From Agelas oroides (taxonomy: Eukaryota > Porifera > Demospongiae > Agelasida > Agelasidae), in the NCBI GenBank assembly GCA_949130485.1, contig OX422185.1, positions 16,185,011 through 16,249,010 of the forward strand: DNA of 64,000 nucleotides, given 5' to 3'. A program made the position numbers and the translations under genes. Numbering within the stretch: the first letter of the stretch is position 1; every line of letters begins with the position of its first letter. Below, in pieces: positions 36,976 through 49,317 of the stretch. The notes below the pieces were generated by a model. It made no database searches, was not told the origin of the DNA, and worked only from the letters and a program-made list of their open reading frames with translations.

Positions 36976-37736
36976 CATTCTGCAGACTCACTGAAAGTGA
37001 AAGTATGCTTTGATCTGGTGCTGAAATGACCACTTTGCATTCCCTCTGAGTACAGGAACACTACTGGCCACTACAATGCATTCACAAGTATCGATGCTAG
37101 CTGCTATGTTAAAACAACCACTGTTCTCTTTCTGAGGTCTCACCTTCTGAGTCAGCTGTCGCTGCAGTGCAGTTATTGCTCTGTGAATGCATGGACCATG
37201 CTTTGGGCTACTCCGACTCTGAACCAAAGCATACAAGATTAGTCGTCCTTGGATAAAATGTTAGGTCAATACATGCCATAACTTGGTGGATGTCGACAAC
37301 TAAATCTTGCAAGCCAATCGTATTGGAAAAGCATGAGATGCCACGAGACTAGGTCTAGCAAATGGAGACATTAACTCCCGAGATCAGTTGTTACTGTCAA
37401 TATGTAGCCAGTGTATAACCTAGCCCCCAGGCCTTCCAGCCTGCAAAGATGGTGAACATCGTGTGTGTACAAAAACTTGTACAACCGGGAAGCTAATGAT
37501 GTTTGCACCGGAGAGCCAAGGGGCAAGGCTAGCTAGTGTCAATACACTCATGTTGGCACATATAGTTTGGTTCCCATACCTACTATAGGTGTTTGTACTG
37601 GCACTGTACTAGCTAGTACAGTAATGTTCATGTATGCAGAGAGGCTGTCATTTCAGCATCAGATCAAAGCATACTTTTACTTCTGGTGAGTTTGTGGAAT
37701 GAGTCCATTCACAAGAAAAACAGTATTTTGAACATG

Positions 37737-37995
37737 TACCATAGTGTCCCGCAAATACACCCCCCCTCGCACATAAGCCCCTCCCCCTACATTTTTAGCG
37801 CAAAATCTTGCAGAGGTATTTTTAGCCCGTGCATAACCCCCCCCCCCCCCCCCCCCCACCAGCGAATGGCAGCGCGAGAACGGCGGCGCACCGGAAGGGA
37901 GGACGTAATCTCAAGAGAAAATGTCACATCCCACGTATAAGCCCCCTGCGCTTTGCACTAAGGCTAAGGTTGCAAAAGGGGGGGACACTACGGTA
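37737..37995. mobile_element. TIR element with TACC(A/G)TAGTGTCCC ends and a 21-C tract
   Basis: TACCATAGTGTCCC at the left pairs with GGGACACTACGGTA at the right. Subterminal CGCACATAAGCCCC and CACGTATAAGCCCC words occur near both ends. A homopolymer of 21 C lies at 37837-37857. The element at 63206 has the same architecture (TACCGTA end, AAACGCCC words), so both probably belong to one superfamily. No transposase. Confidence 0.6.
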
Positions 37996-38079
37996 TATAT
38001 ATTCAACTCTCATTCATGAAAAGGGTGTCACTGGATGTGACCTTGCATTGAATGTGTCAAAATTTTAGTGGCATTGATG

Positions 38080-38614
38080 GATCAAATGTGAACTCAGGAG
38101 CAACCACAGAACATCGAAAAACAATTTCAACAAGGGATGCCCAGACCTCCCTCCAAACCACCCACTTAATTCTGATGAGGGTGGGCTAAGGCTATTGAAC
38201 TGCATTCCAATCATAGTACCATTAAGACTGATTATATCTATATGCTCTAGCTAGTCTGGTACTTAGGAAGTGCACATTACGCTTGCATAATTTTTGAGAA
38301 TAATAAGCAGCTGGGTAAAAAAGGAGCACAAAGTGTCCTCCTATCAGGGTTTCATCTACAGGTACCTATATATACACAGAATTTCATGGAAATGGTCAAC
38401 GACTAGCCATGTGTACTGATAAAGATCTTTAAAATGAAACATTTGCAATTACCTACTGTGCATTTGCCATGGCCAATAGCTCAAAGAATTACTGCACATT
38501 TGATTATGACAACCAGTTTAGTGAGCATTGTACTGCACATACACAGTAACCGTCAGTCTTCTAGGTGCTACTAAAATCAGCAATACACTGTTATTTAATG
38601 GATAACACTTGTGT
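38080..38614. other. Start of the fourth, oldest copy of the intron unit
   Basis: 38130-38420 is recognisably related to 21613-22060. No ORF of note. 38420-38614 shows nothing else. Confidence 0.5.
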
Positions 38615-39480
38615 AATATCCAGCCATATTGCACTCCCACCCATCAAATAATATTCATCATACGTCTACTGCATTATCCAGCCATATTGCACTCCCACCC
38701 ATCAAATAATATTCATCATACGTCTACCACAATATCCAGCCATATTGCACTCCCACCCATCAAATAATATTCATCATACGTCTACCACAATATCCAGCCA
38801 TATTGCACTCCCACCCATCAAATAATATTCATCATACGTCTACCACAATATCCAGCCATATTGCACTCCCACCCATCAAATCATATTCATCATGCGTCTA
38901 CCACATTATCCAGCCATATTGCACTCCCACCCATCAAGTAATATTCATCATACGTCTACCACATTATCCAGCCATATTGCACTCCCACCCATCAAGTAAT
39001 ATTCATCATACGTCTACCACATTATCCAGCCATATTGCACTCCCACCCATCAAATAATATTCATCATATGTCTACCACAATATCCAGCCATATTGCACTC
39101 CCACCCATCAAATAATATTCATCATACGTCTACCACAATATCCAGCCATATTGCACTCCCACCATCAAATAATATTCATCATACGTCTACCACAATATCC
39201 AGCCATATTGCACTCCCACCCATCAAATAATATTCATCATACGTCTACCACAATATCCAGCCATATTGCACTCCCACCCATCAAATAACATTCATCATAC
39301 GTCTACCACAATATCCAGCAATATTGCACTCCCACCCATCAAATAATATTCATCATACGTCTACCACAATATCCAGCCATATTGCACTCCCACCCTCAAA
39401 TAATATTCATCATACGTCTACCACAATATCCAGCCATATTGCACTCCCACCCATCAAATAATATTCATCATACGTCTACC
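38615..39480. repeat. 58-bp minisatellite, about 15 copies
   Basis: The unit reads roughly ATCCAGCCATATTGCACT, then CCCACCCATCAAATAATATT, then CATCATACGTCTACCACAAT. Copies are 95-100 percent alike, with a few single-base changes (AAATAA/AAGTAA, CACAAT/CACATT) and one or two 1-bp deletions. The open frames across it are a by-product of repetition. Confidence 0.95.
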
Positions 39481-39535
39481 TCACAAATGTATGGCAGTCA
39501 ATGGAGAAGCCTTGCAGCTATATACATGCAGTTTA

Positions 39536-39740
39536 TAAAAAGCCATATTTTGTACTACAAGTCACGCGAGATTCTGTTTCAGTACAGCAAGTCACATGAA
39601 AATCTGTACAAGTACTACAAGTCACACGAGAATCCGTATCAGGTACTGCAAGTCATGCGCACTGCGTCTGAACATGTAATGAAATCGAAGATCACATGAG
39701 AAAATCATTATCACCATAGCGCCAAGCTACGTATGCCAAA
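39536..39740. mobile_element. Element with ACTACAAGTCAC repeats and TATCACCATAG end; inverted relative at 63855
   Basis: Several CTACAAGTCAC(A/G)CGAGA words are followed by ...ATCATTATCACCATAGCGCCAAGCTA. The reverse complement of 63855-64000 aligns over the whole stretch (AAGTCACACGAGAATC CGTATCAG, GCACTGC, ATCATTATCACCATAG). The terminal inverted-repeat partner is not visible on the left side, so the boundary is uncertain. Confidence 0.55.
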
Positions 39741-39758
39741 ACCATATCAGTTGTCGTT

Positions 39759-40490
39759 GGCATTGTGTTGTACTATGGTGATACTTACATAGTATATACA
39801 TGATATGGGGATTGTGTTGTACTATGGTGATACATAGTATATACACGATATGGGCATTGTGTTGTACTATGGTGATACTAACATAGTATATACACGATAT
39901 GGGCATTGTGTTGTACTATGGTGATACTAACATAGTATATACACGATATGGGCATTGTGTTGTACTATGGTGATACTTACACAGTATATACACGATATGG
40001 GGATTGTATTGTACTATGGTGATACTAACATAGTATATACACGATATGGGGATTGTGTTGTGCTATGGTGATACTAACATAGTATATACACGATATGGGG
40101 ATTGTGTTGTACTATGGTGATACTAACATAGTATATACACGATATGGGGATTGTGTTGTACTATGGTGATACTAACATAGTATATACACGATATGGGCAT
40201 TGTGTTGTACTATGGTGATACTTACATAGTATATACACGATATGGGAATTGTGTTGTACTATGGTGATACTAACATAGTATATACACGATGTGGGAATTG
40301 TGTTGTACTATGGTGATACTCACATAGTATATACACGATGTGGGGATTGTGTTGTACTATGGTGATACTAACATAGTATATACACGATATGGGGATTGTG
40401 TTGTACTATGGTGATACTAACATAGTATATACACGATATGGGGATTTTGTTGTACTATGGTGATACTTACATAGTATATACACGATATGG
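39759..40490. repeat. 49-bp minisatellite, about 15 copies
   Basis: The unit is GGCATTGTGTTGTACTATGG then TGATACTAACATAGTATATA then CACGATATG. Variants are GGGATT/GGCATT/GGAATT and ACTAAC/ACTTAC; one copy has a deletion (GTGATACATAG). TACTATGGTGATA in each unit equals the terminal motif of the element family at 39536 and 63855. Confidence 0.95.
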
Positions 40491-41730
40491 GAATAACTCC
40501 TTAAGACATGATGATTGAATTTTTCAACAAGATGTGTTCTACTGTTAGCCTCAGACAGTTTAGGACTGCAAACCTGGAGGTGCTGTCATTGTGCAACAAA
40601 TGGCAAACACAAAAGTGCTTATGGAAAGCCATGTCTGAGACGGAGGCTGAGGCCACTTTTCTACAAGCTGACTGAGTGGCTCGAGTAGATCATCATTGTC
40701 CTCCTTCTTGGACAGTGAGCCCAATGCCCAGTACTAACATTTTTTTACAAACACAAAAAGTGACAGAGTCCAAACAGCAAGGCATCGTAAAGCTCCAAAG
40801 CAAAGGTGTGTAGTGGCACAATGCTGCTACATTTCATAATTTCCTGAAAATATGCCCATGGGCAATGAACTTAAGTGGTTCCTCGTGCAAAGAGGGGGGT
40901 GCACAGTTAAAAATGGGGTGCTACATTACACCCCTGGGGCACTACACCATACTGGTTATTAAAACTTCCCTTTGATGTTTTTAATAACCAGTATGGTGTA
41001 GTGCCCCAGGGGTGTAATGTAGCACCCCATTTTTAACTGTGTGGGCGTATTTTTGAGAGTTGATATTTCTCTAGAAAAAAAACACCAAATCACACACAAT
41101 TACTCTAACCTTACAGATGTATGCATGCAACGATTCTGCAGTGTCTCTCTTGTCATGCGTCTGCTTGTAAGCAGGCAGCAAATGGTGCCTGCCTTTATTC
41201 GTTAGTACCACCTCTCTTCACAACAGTGCTTCTTGAATGGTTCTACTACAGCATTGTACTACAACATATAAGTAGGTGGGTGTACATTTGAGAGGAAAGC
41301 ACCCTTCATAATAACAAATAAGGGGTTGGACCTACTTTCAAGAGACTGTAGTACATACTTCCGGGGGCAGGTCTATGTTTGGGAGATTACAACACATACA
41401 ATGCTTATATGTATGTTGTTTATGTCTGCATACCTTTTGGTCACTTGCAGTTCAAAATGCCTGTTCTATTTATCACATGAGTAGTGTAGAGGGTAAAAAG
41501 AAGGTTGAGTGACATAACTGAAGATGTGTTGCTTGCTGATTGCACCATTATGTTAACGAGTACCTTGGTCATTTATGTGTCACTGAGCAGTGAGAAGGTT
41601 CAATGGAAGCACAAGAAAGACGTTACCTCTGTACAGCTCACACAGGACCCTATTACATGTACCAGAATCTTACAGAGGCAGTAATGATGATCCTAAACCT
41701 GGGCTTATGAGCAGTAGGGTTAGCACAAAG
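40491..41730 (+). repeat. Fourth copy of the intron unit (old, diverged), continued
   Basis: TAAGACATGATGATTGAA and following bases align with 240-560 (AACAAGATGTGTTC, CCTGGAGGTGCTGT, CAAGCTGA-TGGCT). 41440-41680 aligns loosely with 600-830. The alignment is broken by the hairpin at 40902. Further downstream, 48645-48780 resembles 5530-5590, so this unit extends to exon 49234. No gene. Confidence 0.65.
40902..41041. repeat. Perfect 63-bp inverted repeat with 14-base loop
   Basis: Arm 40902-40964 begins CACAGTTAAAAATGGGGTGC and arm 40979-41041 is its exact reverse complement, ending CCCCATTTTTAACTGTG. The loop is CTTCCCTTTGATGT. A transcript of either strand would fold into a 63-bp perfect duplex. 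It lies inside intron 5. No ORF and no second copy is seen in the window. Confidence 0.95.
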
Positions 41731-44700
41731 ACGAATGCAGGATAACGTTAGGAGGATCGCAACTACAGAAAGTTATATATGACGTCAGGACAATTAGAGG
41801 CTCTGAGATCACTTCTGAAGCTGTTCTTGGTCCAAAAACGATAAGAGACTGCAGTTTTACCTGTAGCAATTGTTGTACTTCATTCCACAACTGATTAAAG
41901 GACCACTGTGATGGACATCACGCTGGCATTCTGAACAGATCAGGATGGGGGTTGTTTATACAAAACAAATGAATCTACACTAGAGTCTGATATCTACATA
42001 TTGACATGAAGTAGCTTCATACCTAGGGTATGAAATTGGGGCTTAGTTTTACCACCCTTGTTACACGAAGGGGTGTGTGTGGTAACTCTAGGCGGAATGT
42101 AGAACCACCCTGTATGCACTCATTTTACACACAAACTTATCACAGTGATTCAAGTTTCTCACCATGGAGATTTCAAAAGAACACACAGGTGCTGAGATTG
42201 GGGAAGTTTTATGCCAACATTAGTCACAAAGACGTAACCATTCTAGCTCTTAAACAGTAACAGTCTGTCCCACTGTATAGTACTGCACGCCACCTATCAC
42301 TCATACAGCCTGCATGCCATGGTACAGTAAACATCTCTACTAAATGGCTAAGAGAACACAAACGTGCTACTCTCGATCAACATCATAAGTGATTTCATTC
42401 CCAAAACACCTCACCACAATTTTCTGTATATACTCTTCCATTACACATATCTTCACTGAGTCATGCTGTGAGAGCTATGTTACACCCCAAACAACTTGGC
42501 AGAGTATAAACAACCAGTAACTCAAGTACCATCATGTCGGACCCACTACATGCAGGGTGGTACCATAAATCAGGATAATAGGCACCTACAGAAAGTAAGC
42601 ACTGGTGCTTATTACCTCGAGTTTACAGTACACTATCATGATCACATATACCGAGCAAGAGAAAACACAACGACACAGTGCACAATAAAATGTTTGCCAT
42701 TGCCCAGATCTGGAAACAATTGAAGAGTATCATATGAGTTGCATCTGAATGTTTATCAAGAAGTCTTGCTAACACAAGGTACAACCTTCCTGAAACTGAA
42801 AAATATACCAGCTTTCAGAAACCGATTCTGATCTCTAGTAGCTTGTTACTACTGTTTGACTACAGAAAGTGAACTACCAGCTGAAACACATGTGGTGTGG
42901 ATCAACACTCTGGGGTCTTCATACTAGCTGGAGCAGGCCCAACACTGCTGTACACAACTGCAACAGATTTTAAAAATCGAGAAATGATTTTTCTAGAGCA
43001 GATGGAGAACATACAGAATCATGTGGCGCTACCTTATGTACATGGACATGGATGTGGCAGCAAAAGTGGCTGCATTGTTTGGCAGTACAAACTTAAGCAC
43101 GTTCGAAAGAAATGTGGAGCCGGCCACCAGAATCCACATGTAAGTTAAGTTTAGTATGCATAGCTTTGTATTTGTGTGTTCTGACTAAAACCATAAACTG
43201 CATTTCAAGGGTACACCAAATAATCGTGAGCCCTCCCGTGCTACTGTACAAGTTGAACTTTAAATATACCAAAAGACCACCTGATGAATTCTAGCCCATT
43301 TCACCCCCTAAAGCATATAAATTTGAGTATAATGTTTTACATACCAACCACATAGTAGTGTAAAGGTTTTTATTCTGCAGGGGTTACGTAGCATACTACA
43401 TTGCATATGTGTGTTCAAAACTGCTCAGCATTGTGCAAACTGGATGGGACAATGAGAGCTAGTGACATAGCTAGTCTGAGAATGAGTCTGTGAATTTGCC
43501 CTCCTAGTATTGAGTTTGCAGGCGTTCTTGTAGTAGTCCTTGGCCAATTCTGCTCAAAAATTAGGCTGTTATGCTATGCTCCTATACTTTTATGACTAGC
43601 TCACACCAATTTTTGAAACCCCGCTCTCTGGCTTAGTTTGTCAAATGTCATGACTTTATTTTCTGCTGTCAGTTTGTAAACACAGTGTACTACAAAACAG
43701 CTATAAGAGGCACTCTCTAAAATATACTTTCATAGGGAGCAAGGCCACACGAGTCCAGGAGTCAAACATTTTTGTGGTTGATAAATGTGGGGCAATAGCT
43801 GCCCACCCACATGAACTTAGGGAGAGCCCCTGATGAGGAACTCATATGCAACAACCAGTGGGTCTAAGCTAGTTAGGTACCAATAGCATATTCATAACAA
43901 ACACACAGCAAAAGCATAATTTATACACAAGCAGACTATAGAAGACAGTTGTTAACCACACCCTAGGGCCAGACGAGGGAGGACATGATGTCACATATTC
44001 CAAGAGCAAGCTATATACAAGGATGGTTCTATGGACGAAGTCACGATTGGGCGCAAGAGGTTTTTAACTGAGCTGAAGCCATCTGGCTAGTCAAAATTGG
44101 TTAACTTGCATGTTGTCGGTTCAACACTAGGTGAGTCACAAGAGGGTACTTTGACTGCCATACATCTTCAGCTTGTCATAAACCTCATGCGCCCATCACC
44201 CTCCATTATCCATAAAGCCACTTCTTGTATCCTGGCTTCTTGACCTTGTAGTGTCAGTTAATTTTCACTATCACATGACCATGTCCTCCCTCCCCTGCCC
44301 TAGGGCTTCAGTAAACTTCACCGCTGGGGTACTATTGTAAGTGGTTAACAACTATAACATAATATTACGTATTTCACCTGTCTTGTTCATCTAGGTCAGT
44401 CTCAAGTAGCACCCTAAGTGTATTGATCAGGAGAGTGAAAGAGAAGATTAAACCGTGTAATTTGAAGAAGTTAACTTTTGTTAAATACCACAGGTCTACA
44501 TGGCATCAAATCCATCTTGAAGCAAATTATGTCATGTACCAACATCTAGCTGACTAGGGGCTGTAACAATTTTTTTGTTTGGTGACATTAAGTTCAGACC
44601 ACCCCCTTCCTAGCCTCATTCCCAGGCTTGCCCCTTGCCCTGACAAAAAATAAAAAAGGAGGGGGAGAGCCTAGTACCGATTCACATGTGGTATCGCGGC

Positions 44701-46738
44701 ACGACGATGTCACAGCAAAAGCTAAAGTTGTGACGCATTTATGTAGCCATGTGATAGGCTGACCCGAACAGCTAGATATTACTACCGAAAAAGTGAGCTG
44801 CCGCAACTTGGTTGGTGAGACCTTGGCATGGCTGAAACAGCAGCAACAACAAAGAAATACCCAGTGTGTGGGTAAATCTTTGTCTATTTACTGTTACCGT
44901 GTTCTGCTTTGAAAAAATGTTACGAAGCTATGAAGGCTTTAGTTGTACCGTATGTTATTAGCAGTATATGCGATATCGATTAAAAAACCCACAGGTAAGC
45001 ATTTATGTGGCTGTTTTAACTTACGTAGCAATGGTATTTTGTCTGATTCAACACATATTAGAAGCATTATAATTATATCACTCATTTCGTGAAGATCGCA
45101 ATAGAAGCTCCTATCTCACTTTAAAGCAACATGGCAGCTGTTTTCTATTTTCCTTCGTAATCTCGAAGGTGATGACGTCACATGAAACGCTCTATACACA
45201 ATTGTCCAAGGTACACACATGCTTATCAAGTAGTCTACCCTCCTTCCCCCTCAATGTCTATTCTGGAACAAAAATAGTTTGCAGATACAAGACTGTTATA
45301 GGCATATCCTGAATTACTTGTAAGTCTGAACTGACATTTTTTCCTCCTCTCTTGCCCTCATACAGGTACAGAATCCACAACAAAGCCAAGCGCCCACAGC
45401 TATATACGGGCTAGGCACATGATATTGATGAGTAGCTAATATGACAATGACTGAGTTGTAAATCTTGACATTAAGTGACGTTTTTCCTCCCCACCTGATA
45501 TGCGCAGTTACATCTGACCTGGAATTGTCTAGTCTGCCTGTGTAAAATTTCTTCCGCAGTCAGCAGCCCAACGGGTTCCAATGCTTGTGAAGACTCCGAA
45601 GACCCAATGAATTGTTGTTTGTCGTTTTCGAGTTTTTGGTCCCCCATATAACGTCTACGATTGCACGAAACTCGAGACGAAAATCCGGCTGTTCGATCGA
45701 GGACCCACAGTAACCTTCAACACGTTAGATAATTGCATTTTCGGTAGGTGTGGCCTTGTAGTGGCACTACCCCTACCGTAGCTCTATTAGCTGTCTGTGT
45801 CAAGTGGCACTACTATCGACAAGCAAGAATTCGACCAGAGAAGATTGCTCGAGGAGCCAACGTACTTGGCTAAGTACTTGGTAAGCTTACCGGTGCACTT
45901 TATTTAGCGATATAACAATACATACAGTGGTCAGTTTATTCCTGCATGGTTCATCGTTGTGGAGCAATTCCAGGCGAGGACTACACAGCTAATTTCACAA
46001 CTTGAGTTGTAGGCAAAGACAGTTTGCTCACATGCGATCTCTGCTGTCTCTGTGAGTTGCTTGTCGTGCATACTAATACACTTTGAGCTGTCAGGTTAAT
46101 CTCAGTTTGAGAGAAATTTAAGTTGTGTGCGAGCAACCTTGCTTGTCTACACAACTGCCTTAGCCTAGACCACACAAATGTATTCGCACCCCAGATGCCC
46201 TCCCACTTCTCGTAACTACCTTCATTTATGTACGCTGAAACACTTGATATCTGCTGCAGGCTGGTTGAACAGTGAAGCTTATGTATAGCCTGAGTGAATC
46301 TGTCCTTATGAGATATAGTTGAAGAAGCCAAAGCAGCTAACATCCACAATGTCTCTACCACAGATGCAACTTATGTTGGACATGTACATGTGTTTGAACT
46401 GATGCAGTTGGTATCAGCTAAAAGTGTCAAAATAGCACAATATCTGATCAAAAGTTAGACTTCATGGCTCTGCATACTATCAATGGTGGACAGCATTTAT
46501 ACAGTATGTCCTGACTTACGATGATGTAACCTGCGTGAAGTGTGTACACCTTGTTGTATACATTTAGCTTTATCACTCCTGTGTACATGTATGTGTTGGT
46601 TTGTGATAAGAATCTTAACATTATGAGTGAGCAATAAATTTGGCAACATTGAGTGACCAAAATTATGAGTAAAAATTGCCAAAATAGCAGTTTGGTAGAA
46701 TTTAATTTTGGGCAATTTTGCACAAATACATGATGTGT
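41731..46738. other. Intron 5, middle part: no recognisable gene
   Basis: Only isolated short features are seen. A TAGCCTCATTCCCAGGC word at 44611 looks like one end of the 9-bp-TSD element family without a partner. A 15-codon ORF at 44828 (MAETAATTKKYPVCG) stops at once. A segment near 41790-41830 (CTGAGATCACTTCTGAAGC) resembles the element at 36351. Remaining open frames are short and unrecognised. Confidence 0.4.
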
Positions 46739-46900
46739 GCAGCAGATTGCAAAAGTCTTGCAACAAGCAAGCGGAACAGTGGAAAACCACAATTGATTTA
46801 CCACATATTACCTCATGTTCAGCCCTTCCTCTTAGTTTAAACACAAATTGTGGTTTTCCATTGTCTGCTATGCTTGTTGCAAGATTTCTGCAATCTACTG
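46739..46900. repeat. Imperfect inverted repeat, arms about 57 bp
   Basis: The left arm (GCAGATTGCAAAAGTCTTGC, GTGGAAAACCACAATTG) pairs with the right arm (CAAATTGTGGTTTTCCA, GCAAGATTTCTGCAATCTAC) around a loop of about 45 bases. Several mismatches suggest an aged MITE or foldback. Confidence 0.75.
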
Positions 46901-47010
46901 TAACCATCTCATTTGACATAATTGTTTCACATTACTATAATTACTATAATCAGCTCAAGCAGTTGAGAATATGAAGGCAGAAATGAATAGTATGAGGATG
47001 GTAATACATC

Positions 47011-48080
47011 GTCATGTTCAAAGCACTAAATTTCTGCTAAAGCATTGGGCTCGTGTGCTATGTAAACCAGGCCTGTAGGCAGGGGGGGTTCGAGGGGGTC
47101 TTCTCGAACCCGCCGTTTGGCCTCCAAAAATTTTATATACATCGTTTAACAGTACATTTTAAGTGCCCTACCTTTTGAAAGTGGTCCACTAGTCTCGCTG
47201 TTGTTGAGAATCACCGCTGTCCAAACCAGTATGGTTGCAGCTATGTGAGTTTGTTCATGGAGGACCAGCGCGGAACATGCGCATAAGCTGTTTATGCCGC
47301 TGCGATGAAAGGATACGGGTAAATACATGTGTAAATAAATCGCTATTTCAGGCACTCAAGAGTTCACCAGTTGTCCTTCTAGTGATGTCACCCCTCCTGC
47401 TGTTCTACCAACCGTAGTACCTTCTCTCATAGAAATTCCACGTCAGCTGGCTTAGCAAATGCATACATGGACAGCCAAAAATTGGAAGCAATACTCCGCG
47501 AGCCACGCAGCTACTACGGCTCTGCTTCTGTCCCAAAATGGCCTCAGAAGCAATCTCAGAGCATCCAATTTTGAAAAAATTTCCTGGGGGAGCATGCCCC
47601 CCCCCCCAGCCTTGCATGCATACATACATGCATACATACACATCAGACACCTATGTAACCCCCCTTCTAAAAGTACTGGCTACGGGCCTGTAAACACATC
47701 AGATGTATATCTGCAAAGCACATGTGAACTTTTAATAGTGATACCACGCCTTGAACATGGTAATGTATTTGAAATAGGCAGTGAAATTATCTGTGATTTC
47801 TACAGCAGCTGTCACACAGGTATCAGCCATGTTTGTATGGTGGACATAGACCCATAATTGCAAAACGCATAGCTACAGCAATCACACAAAATTATTATGT
47901 TTCTAAGAAGTAGAAAGTGCTGTTTGTGTTGCTATGGGGATGCAAACTTTATATGGCAGTTATACTTGAAATACTGCAATCTAACTGGTCGATTACAGGT
48001 AGTATGAATCACTTATACCACCTGTAAATTCAACTTATAACACCTGTAACTGAAAAGGCATTTTAATAGCATCAAGCGCT
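47011..48080 (+). repeat. Local duplication, left copy (partner 49755-50200)
   Basis: CATGTTCAAAGCACTAAATT starts the match. It continues past an inserted element to the ACAGGTAGTATGAATCAC and GTAACTGAAAAGGCATTTTA stretch. Excluding the insertion, about 450 bp match 49755-50200. This places one copy before and one after LRR exon 6. Confidence 0.85.
47068..47690. mobile_element. TIR element with CAGGCCTGTAG(G/C)CAG ends (hAT-like), insertion visible
   Basis: The left end CAGGCCTGTAGGCAGGGGGG and the right end CTGGCTACGGGCCTG are imperfect inverted repeats. TAAAC (GTAAAC if one base is shared) flanks both sides. The partner duplication at about 49806-49820 has the clean empty site CTATGTAAACACATCAG. 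It contains TTCGAGGGGG/TTCTCGAACCC and a C tract near 47600. Its interior includes the inverted segment shared with 36351. Confidence 0.8.
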
Positions 48081-49233
48081 ACTAGTAATATTGTGGGGGT
48101 GGACTAAGCTGGGCGCCCACGTACATTCAACACAAGTGTTTTCAAAACTACTACAGTCTTCTTTTCAAGTAAATATGGCTTTAATGTGTTACCTTCGTCT
48201 TTGGAGTCAGCGATATATAGTTGTCCACGTAGAACTAGTTGATTTCTTGAATCAGTGTCTATAACTCAAACAACGACGCTAGCTTACAACACACAACAAA
48301 TCACAAAATTTCCTACCATTCAGCCCGTCAGGTGCCATGTTGGACACTCTAAGAATCTACTACGCTGGTCTACCTTGCGATTTACAGCTGCTGTAACCAG
48401 CGATATTTGTGCTATCGCAGCTACGATTATATTTGTATTTGCCTCGATCACGAGCTCTGAACTACATGGGTGGACTTCCATGTGTGTCCACGCACAATTA
48501 AGTTGTGTCTACCTTGTGTCTACCCTTGACGCTTGCATGTGATAAAAAGTACCAGGCTCTCCCCCTCCTTAGCTGGGAAAGCCTGGTAACGAGGCTACCA
48601 CAACTGTACTCATGTGTTGTCAAGTATATTATATTTTCATGGTAAAGGAAATGAGTGTCTAACAGTGAATCATACCTAACAGCAGGGTGTGTCTTTATAA
48701 ACCGTGAGGTGTGCCTAACAGCGGAGTGCATTATTCATCACATGTTGGACTGTGCTTTATTTAGAGTATCACACACACGGTCAAAACTAGAGGCTGCTCA
48801 ACTCACACACAATACCTCTATGATCTCTGCATGGCCTGGAATATGTTCCAGATGAAATAAGAAATGAGTTTGCAGCTGCACCTATATACTGTGCGCACGT
48901 ATACCTATCGAAGTCATCGGAACATTTATAAGACACCGTATAATACTCTAGATACAGATATAAGACCATCTAGTTACACTACAATGTTTGGTTTTTGAGG
49001 GTGATTGCGTATTTTTAGCCGCCTGATTTGCAATCGACAATGGTACAATCGGTGCAGATAATTGACAGCCACACTCCACTGGTGGGACACAGCCCCTAGT
49101 TGCTGGGACATCTGCCCCAGTGTGCCCCAAATTGGCCATTATTTACGCTGAACTATCCTGAACCATAGCTTGTGGTGAATTTGACTACCATTGTAACGTT
49201 ACAAGTGATTGCCTGTCTTCTTTACCTTCACAG

Positions 49234-49317
49234 CCTCGGTGATAACAGCATAACTGATGAAGGACTCAAACCTCTGTCTGCTGCACTGAAAAAACTGGTC
49301 AATCTACAGGTGTTACA
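49234..49317 (+). CDS. LRR exon 6 of 7
   Basis: This is an 84-bp symmetric phase-2 exon with acceptor TCTTTACCTTCACAG and donor GTAAGTTAAC. It encodes an LRR beginning LGDNSITDEGLKPLSAAL and ending KLVNLQVL, the closest match in the window to the textbook RI/NLR consensus. The last bases CA join the C of exon 7 to give His before the next leucine. It ends the oldest copy of the duplicated unit. A sequence about 500 bp upstream (GGAAATGAGTGTCTAACAGT) is shared with the units ending in exons 1, 4 and 5. Confidence 0.85.

Larger units (their letters stand above)
33360..37660 (+). repeat. Segmental duplication, copy 3 of the LRR exon-intron unit
   Basis: 33360-34235 is a shortened, diverged match to 22395-22840 and to the GAATGGCTGCTGGTG stretch at 3880. 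34845-37660 matches 5268-8900 closely. It contains exon 36122. It lacks the elements at 5597 and 6957 of copy 1 and has its own at 34240 and 36351. The rest is intron without genes. Confidence 0.8.

Noticed and set aside
47060..47130. tRNA-like GGTTCGA/TCGAACC words
   Set aside because: They are the subterminal inverted repeats of the hAT-like element; no cloverleaf can be drawn.
44611..48597. A 4-kb element bounded by TAGCCTCATTCCCAGGC and GGTAACGAGGCTA
   Set aside because: The flanking 9-mers (CCCCCTTCC and CCACAACTG) do not match, and the subterminal sequences pair only over about 20 bases, so these are probably unrelated lone ends.
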